A stretch of DNA of 54,907 nucleotides, taken from assembly GCA_019456195.1 (NCBI GenBank), contig VRUK01000029.1, forward strand, positions 1 to 54,907. Direction: 5' to 3'. The notes beneath the pieces are model-generated. The model did no database searches. It was not told where the DNA came from and worked only from the letters and a program-made list of their open reading frames with translations. Shown piece by piece: positions 39,210 to 47,001 of this stretch (positions are counted from its first letter, which is position 1; every line of letters starts with the position of its first letter). The position numbers were made by a program, and so were the translations under genes. This DNA comes from Planctomycetota bacterium. GTDB lineage: Bacteria > Planctomycetota > Phycisphaerae > Sedimentisphaerales > Anaerobacaceae.

Positions 39210-40622
39210 ATGTCTGATGCGGATAGGTTAGCGTTATCCTATTCCCAGGAGGCTACGTTCGGTGTTCTACCTGTGGCGACTGATACGCAGATTACGTTTA
39301 GTATGACTGCTGCGGATAATTCTATCAACGATTCTGGGAGTGGATTTGTCTCGGCAGGATTCGTTGCGGGGAGTCGAATCGCTGTTTCAGGTTTTACTGG
39401 GGATACTGATAATAACCAGAACTATAGAATTGATTCTGTAGCTGCTGGTAAAATGATTTTGTCAGATTTTGTTAATACGATTGTTGACGATGCCGCCGGC
39501 GAGTCTGTAACGATCACCGAGGGAGTTTTTAAGGACATTCGCTATACCAGCGAATCCCTCGGCCAGGATACGGATACAGTTCAAAGCGCGGAAATTAGAA
39601 ATGATCGACAGGTTGTAGACATTGTAAGAACTAATGTTAGCGCATCCGGTGATATCAACTTCGAGCTTTCTTATGGATCGTTCGACGATTTCATGGAAGC
39701 CGCTTTACAAAGTGCCGCCTGGTCTACAGAAGTGTCTGACACCGACACCGTTCATAGCATGGCGTCAGGCGACAACTCGATTAATGATTCAGGATCAGGT
39801 TATGTTTCCGACGGCTTCGTTGCTAATCAGTGGATTAAAGTATCTGGATTTCTTGGCGGCAATGCTGCGAATAACAGTTACTTTAAAATTTCAACCGTTG
39901 CTGCGGGCAAAATGGTTCTTGTTGGCGGAACGGTTGTTACCGAATCGGCAGGAGACAGTGTCACAATTACTATGGGCTCTCAAATTGTCAACGGAACGAC
40001 TTTCCGTTCATTCAGGTTTGAAAAAGAATTCACAGACTTAACGAATATCTTCGCCAACTTGGATGGATCACCAGTTGAAGGCTTCGCTTTAAGCGTGGCC
40101 ACGGAGACCATCGTTACCGGTACATTTTCCTTTCTGGGAACCACGGAAGTCAGTGCGGCGGCTACGGTAGCAGTCGGCGGGAGTGAGGCGGCTAATACCA
40201 ATAATATCCTGAACAATGTGGATAATGTTCCCAAGTTTCACGACAACTACGGAGAGCAAACGGAACTTCTCGCGTTTACACACGCATTATCTGCGAATCT
40301 TCGCCAGAGACTGGAAGTCGGTCAACTAGGCCCACAAAGTTTTGGGTCAGGTAAAAATGCAATCACTGGGACAGTGCAGATGTATTTCTCAACGATTGCG
40401 ATTATGGATAAATATCTGGCGTTCACCGAGAGTGTCTTATCGATTGTGTTGGAAGATGATAACGGTAGAGCTTACGTACTCGACTACCCAGCGATTAAAT
40501 ATACTGAGGGCCGGAGAGTCGGGGGCGGGGAGAATACCGATATCATTGCAGATATGTCTTGGACAGCTAAACGTGATGCAACCGAAGGGATTATGGTTCG
40601 GATTCAGCGTTGGCCTTCGTAG
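39210..40622 (+). CDS. Major tail tube protein with inserted repeat domains
   Basis: Builds the tail tube. The tail-tube fold can be followed in FKDIRYTSESLGQDTDTVQSAEIRNDRQ and in the C-terminal FSTIAIMDKYLAF...ADMSWTAKRD. Two copies of an approximately 55-residue beta module (DNSINDSGSGFVSAGFVAGSRIAVSGF and DNSINDSGSGYVSDGFVANQWIKVSGF) are inserted, which takes the length to 470 aa, longer than most tail tube proteins. AAGGAGAG precedes the ATG. The tail assembly chaperone gene follows, the standard order. Confidence 0.82.
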   Translation: MSDADRLALSYSQEATFGVLPVATDTQITFSMTAADNSINDSGSGFVSAGFVAGSRIAVSGFTGDTDNNQNYRIDSVAAGKMILSDFVNTIVDDAAGESVTITEGVFKDIRYTSESLGQDTDTVQSAEIRNDRQVVDIVRTNVSASGDINFELSYGSFDDFMEAALQSAAWSTEVSDTDTVHSMASGDNSINDSGSGYVSDGFVANQWIKVSGFLGGNAANNSYFKISTVAAGKMVLVGGTVVTESAGDSVTITMGSQIVNGTTFRSFRFEKEFTDLTNIFANLDGSPVEGFALSVATETIVTGTFSFLGTTEVSAAATVAVGGSEAANTNNILNNVDNVPKFHDNYGEQTELLAFTHALSANLRQRLEVGQLGPQSFGSGKNAITGTVQMYFSTIAIMDKYLAFTESVLSIVLEDDNGRAYVLDYPAIKYTEGRRVGGGENTDIIADMSWTAKRDATEGIMVRIQRWPS

Positions 40623-40671
40623 AACAACTATAGTTTTTAAAACCGGACCCCACTTGTTTTAAGGAGATGTG

Positions 40672-41070
40672 ATGAAATTTAGCGAACTAAAAACCGACGA
40701 GACGATGGAAGAGGATGGCGTGTGGATTCAGTACGCAGATGATTTTTGGGTGAAGTTGGCAAGGCTGGATAATAAAAAGGCGACAAAGCTTTTGAGGAAA
40801 TTGGAGAAGCCTTATAAACGTCAGATTCGTCTAGGGACGATCAGCGATGATGTTCAGAAAAAGAATATAATCCAGCTAGTAGCTAGAACAGTTTTGCTAG
40901 AGTGGAGAGGTTTAGAAAACGATGACGGTTCTCCAGATCTTTTCAGTAAAGAGAGGGCTGAAGAGCGGCTTTCTGAATCGAAAGACTTCTTGAAAGATGT
41001 TCTTCAAATGTCTCAAGAGCCCGCCAACTTCCGAAAAGAATTACAAGAGGATGCGGAGGGAAACTCATAG
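40672..41070 (+). CDS. Tail assembly chaperone, short form (lambda gpG-like)
   Basis: Chaperone that holds the tape measure protein before tube assembly. At 132 aa from ATG 40672 (AAGGAG 5 nt upstream) it is mostly charged helices (RLDNKKATKLLRKLEKPYKRQIRLG). Its last codons contain G GGA AAC (41058-41064), and the -1 frame reads on to 41474. It lies between the tail tube and tape measure genes, the invariant chaperone position. Confidence 0.85.
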   Translation: MKFSELKTDETMEEDGVWIQYADDFWVKLARLDNKKATKLLRKLEKPYKRQIRLGTISDDVQKKNIIQLVARTVLLEWRGLENDDGSPDLFSKERAEERLSESKDFLKDVLQMSQEPANFRKELQEDAEGNS

Positions 41071-41474
41071 AGTGCCTCCAGTGGCACTTAAAACATTCTG
41101 GGACGAAAGAGAAAGAGAAACAACTTCGCTATCTTGAAAGACTACAACTTTCTGGCAAGCGAATAAATCTGGTCGAAGAAATGCCGGAAGTGTTTTCTGA
41201 TTTGGCTGAGGTCTGGGCAGGGTTTACCTTTTTGAGCAGGTTTCGTTCGGTCCAGTTTCAAGCGGACCCTATTCAGTTGCAAGAAATTTTAGCATGGTTG
41301 AGATTTAAAGAGTTCGACGAAGAAACAACGGAAGAATATTTAGAATTGATTTCAGTTATGGATAAAACGTTTCTGGAATATTCTAGGGAACAGAGTAAAT
41401 CGAAGGAAAAGAGTAAACATGGCGATAAGTCTTCCAATCGCAATAGAAGCAAGATCGGCGGTCGCCGGCTCTAA
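40672..41474 (+). CDS. Tail assembly chaperone, frameshift product (lambda gpGT-like)
   Basis: A -1 slip at 41058-41064 joins the first 131 codons of the chaperone to an open -1 frame from 41064 to 41474, giving about 267 aa. The extension (LIECLQWHLKHSG... FSDLAEVWAGFTFLSRFRSVQF... ILAWLRFKEFDEE) has no stop from before the slip site to its end and lacks its own ribosome site. It overlaps the tape measure start by 56 nt. Ratio of the two forms cannot be read from sequence. Confidence 0.82.
41058..41064 (+). promoter_or_regulatory. Programmed -1 frameshift slippery heptamer GGGAAAC
   Basis: In the zero frame this is G GGA AAC, a canonical X XXY YYZ heptamer of the same type as lambda GGGAAAG. 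After the shift the codons are GGG AAA CTC. The zero-frame stop TAG follows 3 nt later (41068-41070). No strong downstream pseudoknot was worked out. Confidence 0.85.
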
Positions 41475-44400
41475 AAAAGTCGATACTGCTATGAAACGTG
41501 TCGAAAAGGGTGCGAATCGTGCGGGTAAGGCCGTTGGTAGGATGCAAAAGAAGACAAATAGTCTTGGAAATGCTCTTAAAGTTGTACGCGGGGCTGTGAT
41601 CGGATTTTTTGCAGCTTTTGCTGGAATATCTGCGGTTAGTGCAGCAACTAGCATCATCGCCGGGTTTGGGGAAACGATGGCAGAAATTGCCGGAGTAGCT
41701 CAGGCAACCGTCGAGGAGTTCAGATCATTTATTGAAATAACCCGAGAACTCGGTGCCATTACCAGATTCACCGCGCAGGAAGCTGGTGAAGGTCTACTAT
41801 TCCTGTCTCGTGCTGGTTTCTCAGCTATCGAAGCAGTGCAAGCCCTCCCAGATACTTTAGACTTGGCAACGGCCGGAATGTTAGACTTAGGAACTGCCGC
41901 AGATACTGCATCCAATATTTTAAAACAGTTTGAACTTGATGCTTCTGAAACTAATAGAGTTGTAGATACATTAGTCAATGTTGCAAACTCCGCAAACACT
42001 AATGTACTACAACTTGCAGAAGCTATGAAATTCGTAGGCCCGGTCGCAAATGCGTTAGGAATCTCAGTCGAGAAAACGGCTTCACTTATTGGCGTTCTCG
42101 GTGATGCGGGCATCCAAGCGTCGATGGCTGGCACAAATCTACGTGGGGCATTCCTTGCTTTATTAAATCCAACAAGGAAGGCTAAAAATGCTTTAGCGGA
42201 TGTTGGACTTACATCCCAGCAAGTTAATCCTGAGATTAATGATATTAGTGTTGTGCTTGAAAGATTGCGTGACGCTAATTTAAGTGCTGCGGGTGCCGGA
42301 AAAATCTTCGGTAGAAGGAATGTTTCCGCTGCGATTATTCTAGCGAAAAGCGTTGAACGGGTTGACGAGCTAACAGAAGCGACAGAGAAGAACACTGGAG
42401 TTGCCCGCAGGAATGCAAGGTTGATAGAAAACACTCTGGCCGGTGCTTTTAGAAGTTTGAAGTCGGCAGCACAAGAACTAATTCTCGGTCTAGGAGATCG
42501 TGGGTTAAGCAGAGCATTTAAGGATATGATTATAATTGCAACAGGAGCCGTAAGAATTCTTGCAGGACTCGAAGACAAAGTCACTGAAAATAGACCTGCT
42601 GCTAAACTCCTTGCCGACGCTATTAAATTAGTGACTCTTGCATTGACTGCTATGGTTGCGGTTAGAGTTATTAAATTTCTTTCTACATTGACAATAGGTC
42701 TAAGGGCCGCAGGGGCAGCAGCATTAGGATTATCCGGAAGTTTTAATATCGCAAAACTAGGATTGGTTGGTCCGTTGATTGCCGGGATAGGGGTTGCAGC
42801 AGTAACCACTGGGAGAAGCATGGGAGATCTCGCAGATGCGTTTAAAAGATTTCTCGAACTGACAGGAATTTTAGAAGAAGAAGATCCTAGGGTTCTATCC
42901 GGGGCTGGTTTGAAGGCTGCGGCCGAAGCAAAAGCCGTGATTGTAGAATTTGATAAACTTAGGAAAGCAGGTAAAGACACTTCAGAAGTTATACGCAAGG
43001 CAATCGAGGGCGGGATAATCCCTACAATTCAAAACCAACTTAAGGTGGCAATTGCTGAGGCAGCGGCTGAAATTGAAAATCTAAAAGAAGCTACAATCAT
43101 CAGCCCGGCAAAAATTGGTGTGGCTGAGACAGAGTTAAACATTAGGAAAGATATCGAAAACTTATTTAATAGATATCTAAAAGAAGTTCAAAAGAATATA
43201 AAGAGAGTCGAGGATTCAACCAAAGCGCCCGACATTTTTAAACCTAAAGAAATCGATTCACTATTATTCCTAATAGAAGGTAAAATTAAAAAACGGTTTG
43301 AGAATCTACGTAAAATAATAGCAGATCCTTTCTCAGAGATAGATGAAATTAATAAAGCTATCAGAAAAGTTGCGACTGCGATAAAGTTTGCATCAGATAA
43401 TGAAGCGGTTTCTATAGATGTGGCTGAAAGATTACGAGAAAATTTACGGGATTTAGCAGGCGATTACGATGGAGTTAGGGCGGCAAGAACACAAGCATCG
43501 GAGGATGAAAAAGAATTTTTCCAAGCAATCGAAGCTGGGCGTAAAGCGTCGATTAAAAGGTTTGACCAACTTCAATCTGAAGCAGAAGAAGCCGCAAAAG
43601 CTCTCGACGAAGTTCGGGAAGCCGAAGAAAAAAGAATTGGAGGGATAAACGATAGTATCCAAGAAATGTTTAGTTCTTTAGAGTTTGAGCGGTCATTAAT
43701 CGATAAAACTAACGATGAAAGGGAGAGAGCCGAAAGGCTGGCGAGTTTGGAGTCTTTGGCCAGAGCAGCGTTGCGGGATGATGTCCAGGAATTAATCACT
43801 ACATATAAACAAGAGTTAATCGAACTTCAAAAATTTAAAGAGTTGGTAGAGATTGCAAACGAAGTTGGGGATGCTTTCGCCGATGCTTTTGAAAGGGCGA
43901 TATTCGGCGCAGAAGATTTCCGCGCAGTGTTCCTAGATTTAATCAGAGAACTTTCAGCAACTGCGTTTAGAGAATCAGTTTCCGAACCTTTAAGCAAAAG
44001 TATTGGAAAACTGTTTACTAACATCGCCTCGTCATTGATAGGAGGCGGGGGCGGCCCGCTCTCAGGGAGCGGACTTACTGATGTTGGAAGGGAAGGAATA
44101 CCTAGTGCGTTCACAGGAGGAGGTGTTACTGGTAGTTTAATCCCAGCGGCTCACGGTGGCATTTTTACACGCCCCACAGCGGTGTTGGCTGGAGAGGCCG
44201 GCCCGGAGATGATAACGCCATTAAACCGCCTGCCAGGGCTGCTACGCGCCGGCGGACAAGACGATCAGCCACCAGCCCAGATTAACGTTCCGATTACTGT
44301 TGTCACCCAGGATGCCGATAGCTTCCGCAGGTCTAGGACTCAAGTCCAGAATGTAGTTCGCCAGGCGGTTAGAATTGCTCAATTAGGAGGTGGTAAATAG
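41419..44400 (+). CDS. Tail tape measure protein (TP901 family-like)
   Basis: Sets tail length and helps DNA entry. At 993 aa it is the second-longest protein here, with an Ala-rich N-terminus, hydrophobic stretches (VIGFFAAFAGISAVSAATSIIAGFG), and the family block FTAQEAGEGLLFLSRAGFSAIEAVQALP with later coiled coils (EEAAKALDEVREAEEKRI). The C-terminal HGGIFTRPTAVLAGEAGPEMITPL is a hallmark of TP901-type tape measures. Length would predict a tail of about 150 nm at the usual 1.5 Å per residue (rule of thumb). Confidence 0.9.
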   Translation: MAISLPIAIEARSAVAGSKKVDTAMKRVEKGANRAGKAVGRMQKKTNSLGNALKVVRGAVIGFFAAFAGISAVSAATSIIAGFGETMAEIAGVAQATVEEFRSFIEITRELGAITRFTAQEAGEGLLFLSRAGFSAIEAVQALPDTLDLATAGMLDLGTAADTASNILKQFELDASETNRVVDTLVNVANSANTNVLQLAEAMKFVGPVANALGISVEKTASLIGVLGDAGIQASMAGTNLRGAFLALLNPTRKAKNALADVGLTSQQVNPEINDISVVLERLRDANLSAAGAGKIFGRRNVSAAIILAKSVERVDELTEATEKNTGVARRNARLIENTLAGAFRSLKSAAQELILGLGDRGLSRAFKDMIIIATGAVRILAGLEDKVTENRPAAKLLADAIKLVTLALTAMVAVRVIKFLSTLTIGLRAAGAAALGLSGSFNIAKLGLVGPLIAGIGVAAVTTGRSMGDLADAFKRFLELTGILEEEDPRVLSGAGLKAAAEAKAVIVEFDKLRKAGKDTSEVIRKAIEGGIIPTIQNQLKVAIAEAAAEIENLKEATIISPAKIGVAETELNIRKDIENLFNRYLKEVQKNIKRVEDSTKAPDIFKPKEIDSLLFLIEGKIKKRFENLRKIIADPFSEIDEINKAIRKVATAIKFASDNEAVSIDVAERLRENLRDLAGDYDGVRAARTQASEDEKEFFQAIEAGRKASIKRFDQLQSEAEEAAKALDEVREAEEKRIGGINDSIQEMFSSLEFERSLIDKTNDERERAERLASLESLARAALRDDVQELITTYKQELIELQKFKELVEIANEVGDAFADAFERAIFGAEDFRAVFLDLIRELSATAFRESVSEPLSKSIGKLFTNIASSLIGGGGGPLSGSGLTDVGREGIPSAFTGGGVTGSLIPAAHGGIFTRPTAVLAGEAGPEMITPLNRLPGLLRAGGQDDQPPAQINVPITVVTQDADSFRRSRTQVQNVVRQAVRIAQLGGGK

Positions 44401-45359
44401 TGGCATTCCACGAAGTTCAATTCCCTATTGGAATCAGTTACGGCTCTGGCTTCGGACCGGCATTTTCTACAAATATTACCGAAACAGACTCTGGGCAAGA
44501 GGAAAGAATCGCACGGTGGGCAAATGCGCGAAGACGTTATGATGTTAGAGAAGCTATTAAAAGTCGTGACGATATTTATACAATCCAACAATTTTATATC
44601 GTTCGCGGTGGCGCTGCTAACGGATTCAGATTTAAAGATTTTACTGACTTCAGTAGTGCATCGAACGGCAGGGGTACCCCTGACGATGAAGACCAGTCTA
44701 TCGGCACAGGCGACGCCAGCGAAGTTTCTTTCCAATTAACAAAACAATACGTTAGCGGTATTTTTACTCGAAATAGAAATATTACGAAGCCAGTATCGGG
44801 AACGGTAGTTGTAGCTTTAGACACCGTTGCTAAAACGGAAGGCGTTGATTTCACTGTAGACACGACAAGCGGATTAATAACATTTACGGCCGCTCCTGGC
44901 GGTGGTGCGGCAATTACAGCTGGGTTTGAGTTCGACGTTCCGGTCCGATTCGGGAAAGAGGCCGATGATCAGCTATTAATCGCTATCGATTCTTTCGATA
45001 TCACTCAAATTTCCTCTCTGCCATTAATTGAAATTCGCGACGAAGATGAAAGTGGGGAGGATGCTTTCCAGGGAGGTGCCGCAGATTTAAGTGTCACCGC
45101 AGATACACAGCTTTCAGTCGGGACTGGCAGAACAATAAATTTGAGCACAGTCGGCGCAGGATTAGATTTAATTTTACCAGTAAAAACAAACCTGCCTGGT
45201 GGTGGGCCCTATTTTTTCGTTTTCAATAATGGGGCAAATACCATAACGGTGGTCGATTCCCCGGGAGGTTCAACAGTACTAACTATTGCAGCGGGAACTG
45301 ACGCCGAAATTGTTCTAGGACTTATAGGAGCTGCGAAGACTTGGTTCGCTTTAACTTAA
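44400..45359 (+). CDS. Distal tail protein, DUF2460 family (GTA-type)
   Basis: The N-terminal 215 residues carry the DUF2460 pattern seen in Rhodobacter gene transfer agents and many phages: FHEVQFPIGISYGSGFGPAFSTNI near the start, ANARRRYDV, then YIVRGGAANGFRFKDFTDFSS. It sits at the tail tip hub. GTG start overlaps the tape measure TAG, with TTAGGAGG upstream. Residues about 235-319 are an added domain (LILPVKTNLPGGGPYFFVFNNGANTITV) related in pattern to the next protein. Confidence 0.82.
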   Translation: MAFHEVQFPIGISYGSGFGPAFSTNITETDSGQEERIARWANARRRYDVREAIKSRDDIYTIQQFYIVRGGAANGFRFKDFTDFSSASNGRGTPDDEDQSIGTGDASEVSFQLTKQYVSGIFTRNRNITKPVSGTVVVALDTVAKTEGVDFTVDTTSGLITFTAAPGGGAAITAGFEFDVPVRFGKEADDQLLIAIDSFDITQISSLPLIEIRDEDESGEDAFQGGAADLSVTADTQLSVGTGRTINLSTVGAGLDLILPVKTNLPGGGPYFFVFNNGANTITVVDSPGGSTVLTIAAGTDAEIVLGLIGAAKTWFALT

Positions 45360-45360
45360 T

Positions 45361-45687
45361 ATGGCTTTACAAAATTTAACACATTACGGCGGGGCTCGTG
45401 ATCTTGGCGCCGGTGAAGTTATAGGTCCGCATAGCGAAAGAACTCTTTCCAGCGACCCCAGCGGAGCGCAAGACCTTACTCTCCCCGATGCTAGACTTTT
45501 ACCGCTTGGAATTCCTTTTCTTGTGGTAAATTTAAGCGGCTCGTTCGCGATTACAGTTAAAAATAATGGTGGATCAAGTTTATACGTTTTGGCTGCGAAC
45601 GAGGGTAGACGATTTATTTTAAATGATAACTCGACTGCAAACGGGGTTTGGAGATTAACGAAAGTATTTACAGTAAATCATATTTAG
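45361..45687 (+). CDS. Small tail-tip associated protein (108 aa)
   Basis: Starts almost on the stop of the DUF2460 gene. Its stretch QDLTLPDARLLPLGIPFLVVNLSGSFAITVKNNGGSS mirrors the C-terminal domain of the preceding protein (LP..., P-F-V-N, ITV, then a Gly-rich turn and a final W). It appears to be a free-standing copy of that small beta domain, possibly a decoration or adhesion module at the tail tip. Confidence 0.5.
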   Translation: MALQNLTHYGGARDLGAGEVIGPHSERTLSSDPSGAQDLTLPDARLLPLGIPFLVVNLSGSFAITVKNNGGSSLYVLAANEGRRFILNDNSTANGVWRLTKVFTVNHI

Positions 45688-45694
45688 GCTTCTT

Positions 45695-46579
45695 ATGATA
45701 ACTCTCGACCAAGGTTTAGAATCTTTAAATGCAGGACATTTAAAACGACATGCCCGATGTTGGAAAATAACCCGCACGGACGGGACTATTTTTAGATTCA
45801 CAAACCACGACCATAAATTAGATATAGCCGAGGCCGGAGTCGGCGAACCTCTTTTTACATATTCCCCCGCAGGAGGATTTAACGCCAGCGCGGCGCAAAA
45901 ACAAGAAGGTTTTGAAACACAGAATTTGGAGGTCGTCGGGATGTTATCTAATTCTGCTATTACAAACGACGATTTAAGAGCTGGACGATACGAAGGTGCT
46001 ACCGTCCAGGAGTTGATAGTAGACTGGCGATTTCCTTTTGCGGGACCATTTTTAACTTCTACTTATTTCGTAACAGAAACGAAATTTTCAAACGAGCAAT
46101 GGGAGGCCCGAGTAGAAGGATTAACAAGAAAACTCCTTCCGCAGATTGGTAATGTTTACGGGCGAAATTGTCGCTACGAATTGGGGGACGCCGAATGTAA
46201 AGTTGTACTCACCGATTTTGATGATACAGGGACTGTTAATACTGTTAGTATCATCCGTAGAAAATTTAATGCTGCTATGGTAATCACTCCTACTACTGGA
46301 ATCTTTGATTTGGGTCCAGTGACTTGGACAGGTGGTAACAATAACGGATTAATCGGAGAGATAAAAACTCAAGATAATATTTCTGGGAACAATACTGATA
46401 TTGAATTCCAGCTTGATATGCCGTTTGATATTCAAGCCGGAGATACTTTTAGCATTATTCAAGGGTGTGATAAAACTCATGAAACTTGTAAAAATAAATT
46501 TAATAATATTCCAAATCACGGCGGGTTTGAATTCATACCTGGGACGAATAGAATGCTACTGACGTTAAAAGTGAAGTAA
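45695..46579 (+). CDS. Distal tail hub protein, DUF2163 family (GTA-type)
   Basis: Second GTA-type tail-tip protein. The N-terminal part has HLKRHARCWKITRTDGTIFRFTNHDHKLDI and the middle carries Cys-containing GRNCRYELGDAECKV and GCDKTHETCKNKFNN segments, the conserved metal-binding cysteine pattern of DUF2163. 294 aa is the usual length. It lies between DUF2460 and NlpC/P60 genes, the same order as in gene transfer agents. Confidence 0.85.
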   Translation: MITLDQGLESLNAGHLKRHARCWKITRTDGTIFRFTNHDHKLDIAEAGVGEPLFTYSPAGGFNASAAQKQEGFETQNLEVVGMLSNSAITNDDLRAGRYEGATVQELIVDWRFPFAGPFLTSTYFVTETKFSNEQWEARVEGLTRKLLPQIGNVYGRNCRYELGDAECKVVLTDFDDTGTVNTVSIIRRKFNAAMVITPTTGIFDLGPVTWTGGNNNGLIGEIKTQDNISGNNTDIEFQLDMPFDIQAGDTFSIIQGCDKTHETCKNKFNNIPNHGGFEFIPGTNRMLLTLKVK

Positions 46580-47001
46580 TGAGTTTAATGCGTAAAAGGA
46601 TAATCGAAAAAGCTAGAGAGTATTTAGGAACTCCTTTCTACCATACTGGTAGAAACAAGGGGGTCGGTATTGATTGTATTGGGTTAATAGCCGGAGTCTG
46701 CCAGGAATTAAATTTGATGGGTTATGATAATGTTGATTACTCACGCTCCCCGGATGGTAAAATGTTAATGAAGGAGTTGAACAAAGTTTTTGAACCTATT
46801 GATTATAAGAATACAAAGCCAGGCGATATTCTAGTTTTGTGGTTTATTACTAGCCATAAATTCCCGCAGCACATAGGATTCCTGACAGAAAAAGGTATTA
46901 TACATACTCATGGCAGAGTCGGGAAAGTAGTTGAACATTCTTTAGATACAAAGTGGAAGAACAGAATCTGCGCAGCGTTTAAAATTAAAGGGATTGACTA
47001 G
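46579..47001 (+). CDS. NlpC/P60 cell-wall peptidase of the tail tip
   Basis: Cuts peptide cross-links of peptidoglycan as the tail penetrates the cell wall. The catalytic Cys lies in VGIDCIG near residue 33, the His in PQHIGF near 94, and the third polar residue in the following IHTHG strand. 140 aa is the size of the GTA orfg14 group. TAATG start junction with the DUF2163 gene. It is the only clear peptidoglycan enzyme in the window; no separate endolysin was recognised. Confidence 0.87.
   Translation: MSLMRKRIIEKAREYLGTPFYHTGRNKGVGIDCIGLIAGVCQELNLMGYDNVDYSRSPDGKMLMKELNKVFEPIDYKNTKPGDILVLWFITSHKFPQHIGFLTEKGIIHTHGRVGKVVEHSLDTKWKNRICAAFKIKGID

Noticed and set aside
32284..40660. Shared CGGACCC motif before two structural genes (32285 and 40644)
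   Set aside because: Only about 7 identical bases plus loose similarity; the same heptamer also lies inside genes (13160, 41262).
41181..41474. Independent 97-aa gene
   Set aside because: No ribosome site. The frame is open upstream to the GGGAAAC slip site and is better explained as the -1 extension of the tail chaperone.
41700..42998. 432-aa open frame on the minus strand
   Set aside because: It is the antisense shadow of the tape measure gene: low-complexity Ser/Ala/Leu sequence, no ribosome site, no domain.
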